Source: Paraspadella gotoi (lineage: Eukaryota > Chaetognatha). From it: a stretch of DNA of 64,000 bases. Under the pieces are notes generated by a model. That model saw only the letters and a program-made list of their open reading frames with translations. It was not told where the DNA came from and made no database searches. The position numbers and the translations under genes are program-made. Location of the stretch: contig CM119271.1 of assembly GCA_051294375.1 (NCBI GenBank), forward strand, positions 13,451,515 to 13,515,514, written 5' to 3'. Every line of letters starts with the position of its first letter. Position 1 is the stretch's first letter. This document shows positions 55,080 to 64,000 of this stretch, piece after piece.

Positions 55080-55800
55080 TAGATGGGATAAGGAACGAAA
55101 CAGCACAAACGACAGAACACAAAAGACAGGACGAGAACAAGACCGACCAAGGAACGACGACGACGACAGACGCCTGATTATGAAAACCAGACAGACCGAA
55201 ACCAGAACCGACCCAACAACAGCCACGATACCAGATCTACAACGAATAACAGAAAAACAGAAACAGACGACCGCCGACATCACTGAAAACCGAAAACCAA
55301 ACAGGACCAGACGACAAGCCGCCAAAGACAGACGACCGACACCGAACCTGACGAACGCCGACCAGACGAACCCGTCAGACAACGAACAGCCGACCGACCG
55401 AACCGACCTCGACTAAGAAGCCGCGACGACCGACCTGAACGACCGCTCGGACCGATGCCCAACCAAGAACCGCGACCGATCCGACTCGACCGCCAAGAAC
55501 CGAAACAAAAACAAGCAAAAAAAATCAAGAAAACCGCCGACGACTGAATAAACGACCGAACGACCGAAAGACGACCGAAACGCCGAACAAATCAAATAAA
55601 AAAAGAAAGAAAAAGCGAAAAAACAATAAAAAAAAAAACGAACGCAACATAGAAGAAGACACAGACCGAAAGGACAGACCGATCGGGCACCGACGACCGC
55701 CAGAAGCCAAAAACAGAAACGACCGAACCAGACGACCGGAAACGCGACCAAAAGAACCGAACGACGAAACACGACAGATAGAAACCGAGCACGCCGAACG
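55080..55800. repeat. T-poor, degenerate GACCGA/ACGAC tract
   Basis: About 720 bp nearly without T on the plus strand, built from variants of GACCGA, CGACCGAC and GAACCGA. Frames in both directions are arginine/threonine/aspartate- or serine/arginine/phenylalanine-rich and appear in several phases, so they are compositional. Confidence 0.6.
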
Positions 55801-57498
55801 AAGCCTATTTCTTGAGCTGTCTCTCAAAGGACTGTTTTATCTCAACCGATATGTCGGGACTGGTTCATAGACGCGTGTAGTTTCAGACGGCAGCTGGTGT
55901 TGTATAGTGAATGTTGTTGTTGGATTAAGAAGTAGCATATAAACTTGTTATAATGTTGTTAGTTGTTAAAATAAGAAAGTATTGTTGTTATGCTACATAG
56001 TTTGAATACGCTAAAAAAAAAATAAAACTCCTACACAAAGATCAATCCACACATGTGGAGTAAATAGATTTTTGGGAAGGCAACCTATATCGACGATGAG
56101 TATAATTTTTACATATCGTCGTAGATCGTACTGTCGTAGAGCAGTCGAGTCGTAAGCGTGGTTGTCAGTAGTCGATGCTGTCGTATGAACTGCGATGGCT
56201 CGATGCGTCGTCACGTTGTGAAGTGGATTGCGCTTCGAGTCGTGTGGTGGGTGTAAGTCGGTACTGTTCGGTGTCGTGATGTGAGATTAGTAGCTGTGTC
56301 AAACAGGGTCGTCGTAAAATATGTTTGAGAACAAAACCGACGAAAAAGTTTGTTGGGCGCGATTGAGCAGGATATACTATCTGACGGAAATACGATCCTC
56401 TGTCTGTCATCTTATTCTAGCTCGACAATCTGTTGGGCAGTGAGACTCAACTCATCCAAGGTCTCTCTATCTCAAGGAGCAATCGTTCACATCTCAATCT
56501 CTCTCTACAATCACGAAAATCACAAGTCGAATATAAGAAAGGGAAGAGAAAGATAAAACGAGTCTCTACATCATTTCATACAGTTCATTATCTTTTGGTA
56601 ATGTTGTTAACTCAGTCTTTGATATCTTATATTAAGATTATTATCACATCATTTATATTTTTCGTATCTTTTATTAAAGCGACAGCGCAACTCTAATACG
56701 CTACAACTATACATCTGTCGTCGTGCGTCGGTAGGTCGTTCGTAAGGACATACGGTACTGATCCGTCGATCTGTCACCCACTTACGTAAATTGCATCTAT
56801 TATATTAGGTTATAGTTGGAAGCTATAATTGTTCAGTGAAAAAAAAAATACACTAAATGTGTTAAGCCGAAAAACACAACAATACACATCTATGTGACTG
56901 AAATCTAGAAAAGATAAAAAAGCAAAGCCTTCATCAAGGATCCTACAGAGAAAATCAGTGAGTACAAACAGAAACTAAATTGGGATAAGAATGGACACGA
57001 TAAGATAACTGAAATCCTAAAACACAAGAGGCTATAACCAGTATTAATTAACCAGTACTAATCCAGTAAAGATCCTACATAAATCTAAGATGATACAAAA
57101 GAACAAAAGTAGTCGAATAACCCTCATTGTAGAACACCCAAAGGCTAAGTTTCATTCTTTACTTTATAATACCTTTAGTCAATTGATCATTCTTTTTTTG
57201 ATGTACATTATCAAATCTTTCTTTTATTTTTATTACATGTATAAATATCAAAATTTTATTTTTAATTAATTTATTATAGAACAGTATAAGGATGTGAACA
57301 GCACACCCCACATCCAGAACAAAGAAGCACTGAGGCACCCGCACTGCTCATTTTGTATTTCTTAACATCTTCTTCATTTCATCACCATTCAAAACATAAA
57401 TAGAACCTTCTTAACACTACACAAAAGTAGAAAATCCTACTCATCTTCATCTTCTTCATCTCATCTTTCTAACTTTCGTATATCCCTATCCTTCCCAG
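55801..57498. other. Unrecognised AT-rich DNA
   Basis: Repeated GTCGTAGA/GTCGTGTGG-type words occur at 56100-56290. No conserved frame was seen. Confidence 0.4.
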
Positions 57499-57789
57499 TT
57501 GTCAGCTTACGAACGCAGGAAAAATTCTTCATATTTCAAGGCATGGGCTTTTTATATAGAATTAGCATGGCATGCTAGTAGCGTCACGGGACGACCCACA
57601 AGAGCGCGAAAGAAGAAAGAAAGAGGAGACGCGACGCGTAGGGGCAGCAGCAAAAGCAGACGAAGCGACGCGAGCCGAGCGAAGCGAACAAGATTCGATC
57701 GTATGATAAATGCTTCTATCGGAATGTTAATTTTTACAGAGTTAACATTTTTTTTGAGGATTTTATATTTTAGTCGAGATATATACTAA
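57499..57789 (+). CDS. Weak small ORF, unrecognised (96 codons)
   Basis: The frame has a mixed N-terminus (YFKAWAFYIELAWHASS near residues 12-28), a long basic arginine/lysine/serine middle and a hydrophobic C-terminus (MLIFTELTFFLRILYF near residues 75-90). No family was recognised. Surrounding sequence is purine-rich and of doubtful quality. It is listed only because it is one of few non-repetitive frames here. Confidence 0.12.
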   Translation: MSAYERRKNSSYFKAWAFYIELAWHASSVTGRPTRARKKKERGDATRRGSSKSRRSDASRAKRTRFDRMINASIGMLIFTELTFFLRILYFSRDIY

Positions 57790-58780
57790 ATTTTCAATTT
57801 GTGAGAAAGACCGAAACGAAAACAAAAATTAATCCATTTTTGCTATTGCGGGGACATTCAATGAAATTTGCGCTGCCATTTTAATTTTTGATAAAAGAAC
57901 GCGGTTTCAAACATTCCATAAACCAAAAAAAAAAAACAGTCTTGCTATAATCAAATTGCATCAGGCGAAAGTAGAACCAGCCGCCGCCCGAGGGAAGGCG
58001 AAGAGAACGCGAGCAGGAAAAACGAGAAGCAGAAGGCGAGTTAGCGAGAGAAACAAGACGAGACAGAAGAGGATAACACACACCCACGAAAATGCAAACG
58101 GACATGAAAACGACAAGCCAGAAGCTGGAAAACATGAAAAGAACCAAGACAAAAAAAAACAAGACGCACGATCTCTTGCCACGAAGATCTCTTGTGCGTC
58201 TGACTATAAGCACCAAAAATAACTGCCTATCGATCAAATCTAATCAAAAATCGAAAATAAAAAAATCAAAAGCCAAATTCAAAGAACAATCAACATTCTA
58301 ACTTTACAATAAACATAACACAAAAAAATACATATACAATCGAAAACATCATTCAAGTCATACAGATACATCTCTCTCAATAACCTTCTCAGCTCAACTC
58401 CAACAAACTCTAACACATATCTTTCATTCATATCCTATCTCTCTCATTCTCGTACTACTGCCTCAATAGAGCTGTCCGTAACGTATATCTCGAACCAGCA
58501 AAAAAGGGGGAATTACGGATAAGATAAGCACACTGGGCTACCATTACGAACCTACTTTTTCTAAACCCCTTTTCATATTTTCAACCGTTTTTCTACCCTA
58601 TATTTTTAAAACCATATTTTTGCTTCTATTCTTTCTTTCTGGTTATTTTCATGGGGTAGCAGCGTGCTCGCCACTCGATCGCCACGCATCATTGTACTTT
58701 TGTTCGTCGGAAAAAGGATAAAACAAAAATTAAAAAAATAAAAACAGAAAAAAAAAAAACAAAAGACAAAAAAAAAGAAT
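57790..58780. other. Non-coding DNA, partly T-poor
   Basis: 57955-58170 is T-poor and A/G/C-rich like the 55-kb tract. The remainder is AT-rich. No gene was recognised. Confidence 0.4.
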
Positions 58781-58805
58781 NNNNNNNNNNNNNNNNNNNN
58801 NNNNN
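58781..58805. other. 25-N placeholder gap
   Basis: Exactly 25 N in an A-rich stretch. Confidence 0.95.
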
Positions 58806-58957
58806 TTTTTCGTCGTAAAGTTTGGCGCGGAAAAGAAGAGGGCGCCAGTTGGGCTCTACTTGCGATTGAGAGGACCCCTGGCTGTAGTAAAAGAAGGTAG
58901 AGGGAGGAAAGAGTAAGAGGATGAAAAAAAAAGAGCATCGATAAAACGAAAAAAAAA
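58806..58957. repeat. Partial block C unit
   Basis: TTTTTCGTCGTAAAGTTTGGCGCGG through AGTAAAAGAAGGTAGAGG matches 60366-60515 and 62634-62783, so it is the tail of a further, truncated unit. Confidence 0.85.
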
Positions 58958-58958
58958 A

Positions 58959-59454
58959 GTCAAGTCTGTGATGTTTAGCTCCCAAATTTTGTAAACAAAA
59001 AACGAAAGCGAAGCCTACAATTGTAGTTTCCACGTTCTTGGATTCAAAACAAAAGATCACTTTGGCGGAAAAAGACAGAGAAGTGAGAGAGAGAGAGAGG
59101 AAGAGAGAGGGAAGAATGAGAGAGAGGAAGAGAGAGAGACGAGAAGAGATGGAGAAGTGACGGGAGAGAGCCAGACAACCGGTGGGAGGTTTTAAGATTC
59201 CTGCTTCCACTCCGCGAGATCTAGATCGAGAAGCGGGCGCTCGAGCGCACCGAATCACCGATCGGAGCCGATGATGGAGAGGGAGCTCGGAGAATTTCTG
59301 AGAGAAAGAGGAGAGAGAAGAGAGCAGAAGACCGAGAGAGAGAGAGAACGAGAAAGCGAGACGAGAGAGAGAGAGAGAGAGAGAGGCTCTCTCTCTCTCT
59401 CGAATAATGTCGACGAGTTTTTTTACTATTCGGGCCTCTCTCGGCCTTTCTCTC

Positions 59455-59519
<65 letters not shown>

Positions 59520-60262
59520 TCTCTCCTCTACTCTGGTTTTTCTTTACCGTCTTCTCCTTCTTCTTTCTACTCTCTCTCTCCTTCTCTCTCTCTTTCCTTT
59601 CAGCTAAAATGTTTCTGATTTAATTATATTTATATTTTAAGATATTAATTTCGCTTCTCTTATCAATTTTCCAGGAAACAAAAATTTCCGATCGACCGAA
59701 AAAAATGCGCGAACATAAAAATCTGCGAAAATTTGGACACGAATAGTGATCGCGAAGTGACACGGAACGACATGGAATCGACCGAAATTACATGTCAAAA
59801 CATGACGTGGAATTAAAATTTAATGTACCAGGATTATCGACAATTCACGTTATCCTTAAAACTAAAAGTGGGATAACGAATACAAAAGACTACGAATTTT
59901 ATTTTTTTTTTAAATTTTACCGAAAAAATTAACAAAACAAGCTTACCTCAAAAAATTTGATTTACCACCAATTTTGTAAGTATCGACGGCGTGAAAACAT
60001 TCACACCCTTACATCACAAAAAATGGAAAGAAAACTCTGAACTCTATTTTTCCGGCTTCTTAGTTCTGCCACGCCGCATAGTTCGGATAAGAGAGTCAGA
60101 GAGGCGGAAAAAGTCACTCGACGGAAAGTATATTTATCAAAGATATCAAACGATCTATATTTTAAAAACAAAATTGTTTTTTAAAAAAAAAAAAAGAGAG
60201 AAAAGAAATTAACGATCACATCGGCTGCTTTTCAGGAGCGAGACAGAGGAGAGAGCGAGAAT

Positions 60263-60323
<61 letters not shown>

Positions 60324-60744
60324 AAGAAGAGAGAGAGAGACGTTTCCCCCTCCTTTCCTCTCGTTTTTCGTTTAAAGATTCCTGGGGCGGAAAAGAAGAG
60401 GGCGCCCAGTTGGCTCTACTTGCCGATTGAGAGGACCGCCTTGCTGTAGTAAAAGAAGGTAGAGGAGGAAAGATAACGAGGATGAAAAAAAAAGAGATCG
60501 ATAACGGAAAAAAAAGACTGATCAATAAAGAAATAAAAAGAGAAGCATCGTTAAAGCGGAAAAAGAGCACACGACAAGCGAAATAAAACAAAAAAGAGAT
60601 CAATAGGCAAAAAAAAAGCAATCATAAAGAGAAATTAAAACGCACGCCCGAACGCCGACACAAAAAAAAAAATAGAAAAGAAAAAAAAACAACCGCTGAC
60701 ATAATAAAAAAAATATTTGAGGGAAAAGAGAAAACCTTTTCAAT
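58959..60744. repeat. Block C, first identical copy
   Basis: Identical over 1,786 bp to 61227-63012 (offset 2,268), as far as can be compared by eye, including (CT)n and (GA)n lengths. Contains GA-rich, (CT)n (59456-59515) and (GA)n (60267-60319) arrays. No gene was recognised; serine/leucine and arginine/glutamate frames are compositional. Confidence 0.95.
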
Positions 60745-60769
60745 NNNNNNNNNNNNNNNNNNNNNNNNN
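60745..60769. other. 25-N placeholder gap
   Basis: Exactly 25 N. The second copy reads straight across this point (CCTTTTCAAT|GCAGCAAAATTC at 63012/63013), so no sequence is actually missing. Confidence 0.95.
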
Positions 60770-61007
60770 GCAGCAAAATTCTTTATCTACGGAAACTTGT
60801 GACGAGCCGAGTTTTTATAAAAAAGAAAGAATAAAAACATAAAAATTAAACAACAAAAAGTAAACAAAACAAAAAAAACAATCGATCCCCGGAAGGCATC
60901 TTAAAAAAAAAAAAAAAATCCCAGCCTTTTCTTCGCGTCCCTCAAGACGAAACTGATAAAAAATTCTTTCTTTCTCCCAAATTCCCAGTTCTAAAACAAC
61001 AAAATAT

Positions 61008-61226
61008 ACATCCATCCATTCTTCATCCATCCATCGATGCATCCAGGGATCCATTCGTCCATGGATCCAATCCATCCATCTATCCTTCCATCCATCCAGG
61101 GATTCTATTAATCCGATCTTCAGTCCATTCTTCTATCCATCCATCGATCCAATCCATCCATCTATCCTTCCATCCATCCAGGGATCAATCCATTAATCCT
61201 ATCTTCAGTCCATTCTTCTATCCATC
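61008..61226. repeat. (CCAT)n-based minisatellite
   Basis: ATCCATCCATC runs interrupted by GGGATTC, GATGCATCCAGGG and TTCTATCC. Higher-order segments of about 90-100 bp repeat (GGATCCATTCGTCC, GATCTTCAGTCCATTCTTC). Confidence 0.9.
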
Positions 61227-61722
61227 CTCAAGTCTGTGATGTTTAGCTCCCAAATTTTGTAAACAAAAAACGAAAGCGAAGCCTACAATTGTAGTTTCCA
61301 CGTTCTTGGATTCAAAACAAAAGATCACTTTGGCGGAAAAAGACAGAGAAGTGAGAGAGAGAGAGAGGAAGAGAGAGGGAAGAATGAGAGAGAGGAAGAG
61401 AGAGAGACGAGAAGAGATGGAGAAGTGACGGGAGAGAGCCAGACAACCGGTGGGAGGTTTTAAGATTCCTGCTTCCACTCCGCGAGATCTAGATCGAGAA
61501 GCGGGCGCTCGAGCGCACCGAATCACCGATCGGAGCCGATGATGGAGAGGGAGCTCGGAGAATTTCTGAGAGAAAGAGGAGAGAGAAGAGAGCAGAAGAC
61601 CGAGAGAGAGAGAGAACGAGAAAGCGAGACGAGAGAGAGAGAGAGAGAGAGAGGCTCTCTCTCTCTCTCGAATAATGTCGACGAGTTTTTTTACTATTCG
61701 GGCCTCTCTCGGCCTTTCTCTC

Positions 61723-61787
<65 letters not shown>

Positions 61788-62530
61788 TCTCTCCTCTACT
61801 CTGGTTTTTCTTTACCGTCTTCTCCTTCTTCTTTCTACTCTCTCTCTCCTTCTCTCTCTCTTTCCTTTCAGCTAAAATGTTTCTGATTTAATTATATTTA
61901 TATTTTAAGATATTAATTTCGCTTCTCTTATCAATTTTCCAGGAAACAAAAATTTCCGATCGACCGAAAAAAATGCGCGAACATAAAAATCTGCGAAAAT
62001 TTGGACACGAATAGTGATCGCGAAGTGACACGGAACGACATGGAATCGACCGAAATTACATGTCAAAACATGACGTGGAATTAAAATTTAATGTACCAGG
62101 ATTATCGACAATTCACGTTATCCTTAAAACTAAAAGTGGGATAACGAATACAAAAGACTACGAATTTTATTTTTTTTTTAAATTTTACCGAAAAAATTAA
62201 CAAAACAAGCTTACCTCAAAAAATTTGATTTACCACCAATTTTGTAAGTATCGACGGCGTGAAAACATTCACACCCTTACATCACAAAAAATGGAAAGAA
62301 AACTCTGAACTCTATTTTTCCGGCTTCTTAGTTCTGCCACGCCGCATAGTTCGGATAAGAGAGTCAGAGAGGCGGAAAAAGTCACTCGACGGAAAGTATA
62401 TTTATCAAAGATATCAAACGATCTATATTTTAAAAACAAAATTGTTTTTTAAAAAAAAAAAAAGAGAGAAAAGAAATTAACGATCACATCGGCTGCTTTT
62501 CAGGAGCGAGACAGAGGAGAGAGCGAGAAT

Positions 62531-62591
<61 letters not shown>

Positions 62592-63012
62592 AAGAAGAGA
62601 GAGAGAGACGTTTCCCCCTCCTTTCCTCTCGTTTTTCGTTTAAAGATTCCTGGGGCGGAAAAGAAGAGGGCGCCCAGTTGGCTCTACTTGCCGATTGAGA
62701 GGACCGCCTTGCTGTAGTAAAAGAAGGTAGAGGAGGAAAGATAACGAGGATGAAAAAAAAAGAGATCGATAACGGAAAAAAAAGACTGATCAATAAAGAA
62801 ATAAAAAGAGAAGCATCGTTAAAGCGGAAAAAGAGCACACGACAAGCGAAATAAAACAAAAAAGAGATCAATAGGCAAAAAAAAAGCAATCATAAAGAGA
62901 AATTAAAACGCACGCCCGAACGCCGACACAAAAAAAAAAATAGAAAAGAAAAAAAAACAACCGCTGACATAATAAAAAAAATATTTGAGGGAAAAGAGAA
63001 AACCTTTTCAAT
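61227..63012. repeat. Block C, second identical copy
   Basis: See the first copy at 58959-60744. After 63012 the two copies continue as similar but not identical sequence to the (CCAT)n tracts. Confidence 0.95.
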
Positions 63013-63261
63013 GCAGCAAAATTCTTTATCTACGGAAACTTGTGACGAGCCGAGTTATAAAAAAGGAAAGAATAAAACCATAAAAATTAAACTACAAAAG
63101 TAAAAAAAGTAAACAACAAAAAAAAAACAACCGAACTCCCCGGAAGGCATCTGTTAAAAGCAAAACAAAAACCCAGCTTTTCTTCGCGTCCCTCAAGACG
63201 AACTGATAAAAAAATTTATCTTCTCCCAACATTCCAAGTTCCTTAAAAACAAACAAAATAT

Positions 63262-63555
63262 ACATCCATCCATCTTCAATCCATCCATCGATGCATCCCA
63301 GGATCCATTCGTCCATGGACTAATCCATCCAATTGTATCTTCCATCTCCAGGGTTTCTATTTTCTATTCTTCAGGGTCGCATTTTATATCATCCATCGAT
63401 CCAATCCAATCCATTATCCTTCCATCCATCCAGGGATCAATTCCATTATCCTAGTCTTCAGTCCATTTCTTCTATCCATCCAGGGAATCATCATCCATTC
63501 GTCCATCAATCCAATCCAATCAATCATCTATCCACTCCATTCGTCCATTGAACAT
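63262..63555. repeat. (CCAT)n-based minisatellite, second tract
   Basis: The same word set as 61008-61226, with more irregularities. Confidence 0.85.
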
Positions 63556-63752
63556 CAACAGTCCTACTCCATCCTCTCTTATCCACTCCATCCAAATCCA
63601 AAATCCTCCCTCTTTTCTCCGCACCCCAAATTTCTTTCACAAACCCCGCTATTCCACCAGTCCGCTTCCACCCTCCACACCCCCCTATCAAACCAACCAT
63701 TCCACCCATTTGATAGCTGAAGAGGAAAAGACCCCTATTGCGCCCTCCTGGC
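63556..63752. other. C-rich DNA before the terminal exon
   Basis: CATCCAAATCCAAAATCC and CCACCCTCCACACCCCCC sequence. A pyrimidine-rich stretch followed by AG could serve as a splice acceptor region, but none was fixed. Confidence 0.4.
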
Positions 63753-63777
63753 NNNNNNNNNNNNNNNNNNNNNNNNN
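63753..63777. other. 25-N placeholder gap
   Basis: Exactly 25 N directly before the terminal exon, so the exon's true 5' boundary may be hidden or misjoined. Confidence 0.95.
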
Positions 63778-63779
63778 CG

Positions 63780-64000
63780 CGGAGGGTGCCCCCGACTCTT
63801 CCTCCGCCGATCATCGTTCGCAAATCCTGCCTCAAAACCCGCTACCGCGCCGACGACGTCGACGACGACGATGGCGACGACGACGACGCCGATCTCGACG
63901 ACGACGACGCCGGTTTCGCCATCGACGGCGTCCCGGCGCTCTCCAAGACGCTGCCTCCCATCGCCTTCGCTCGCCCTCTGCCGCAGTCGAAGTCCCTCGA
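63780..64000 (+). CDS. Partial exon of an unrecognised protein with an acidic tract
   Basis: An open frame of 73 complete codons runs off the right edge. It is GC-rich with C or G at nearly every third position, unlike everything else in the window, which strongly suggests real coding sequence. Residues 1-24 read RRVPPTLPPPIIVRKSCLK and then a short basic part. Residues 25-43 (63852-63908) are almost all aspartate. Residues 44-73 are AGFAIDGVPALSKTLPPIAF followed by a RPLPQSKSL end. No signal peptide, membrane segment or catalytic motif is visible, and no family was recognised. The acidic block is encoded by a GAC repeat like those elsewhere in the window, so it may be an expanded triplet tract within a gene. 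Start and splice sites are not visible because of the gap. The frame was chosen because it alone avoids long arginine runs and keeps GC-rich third positions. Confidence 0.6.

Noticed and set aside
55180-55830. Several overlapping frames in the T-poor tract
   Set aside because: The composition leaves few stop codons in any phase. No frame is favoured.
59271-59618. Duplicated 115-codon frame (also at 61539-61886)
   Set aside because: R/E then S/L low complexity from GA and CT arrays. Identity reflects the block duplication, not conservation of a protein.
1-64000. CRISPR array, bacterial operon or phage-like system
   Set aside because: No regularly spaced identical repeats with unique spacers. 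No cluster of co-directional genes or ribosome-binding sites. Composition and transposons are eukaryotic.

Overview
The window looks like intergenic, repeat-dominated eukaryotic DNA, most likely from an invertebrate animal. The reasons are tRNA-derived SINEs, a Ty3/Gypsy-type LTR retrotransposon, very long (GA)n/(CT)n and tetranucleotide microsatellites, minisatellites, degenerate TTAGGG-like tracts, no operon structure and almost no coding potential. The phylum cannot be fixed from what is visible. No rRNA gene, functional tRNA gene or CRISPR array was seen. The only stretch that reads like an ordinary host protein-coding exon is the last ~220 bases (63780-64000, open at the window edge).

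Layout. 1-13.8 kb: AT-rich DNA with microsatellites, a ~31-bp minisatellite (2.2-2.5 kb), a ~90-100 bp satellite (7.0-7.5 kb), SINE copies, a dispersed repeat called R1 here, and unsized N gaps. 13.9-27 kb: block A (13.86-15.76 kb) and its second copy A' (20.93-24.89 kb, with a 2.4-kb extra segment). Between them lies a 1.46-kb tandem duplication (16.47-19.37 kb), and after them a ~0.95-kb-arm inverted repeat (24.89-26.97 kb). 27.6-48.7 kb: block B (27.66-31.02 kb plus 40.61-41.2 kb) is interrupted by a ~9.6-kb Ty3/Gypsy-like element (31.02-40.61 kb). An insertion-rich second copy of block B without the element occupies 41.3-48.7 kb. 49.8-64 kb: block C occurs as two identical 1,786-bp copies (58959-60744 and 61227-63012) and as a much noisier copy (49.83-53.4 kb). 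The noisy copy runs on through a (CCAT)n tract into a corrupted copy of the terminal exon.

A unifying reading: seven gaps are exactly 25 N, neighbouring blocks occur once cleanly and once with dense small indels, and fold-back copies are centred on (GA)n/(CT)n. This is what unpolished long-read gap filling with unresolved overlaps would leave. Many apparent duplications may therefore be assembly artefacts, and frameshifts in the retroelement cannot safely be read as biological decay. The best-supported biology is the retrotransposon. It has paired LTRs, a 5-bp target-site duplication, a purine tract, integrase signatures and a paralogous pre-insertion site in the same window. Next best are the SINE, R1 and R3 dispersed families and the terminal exon.
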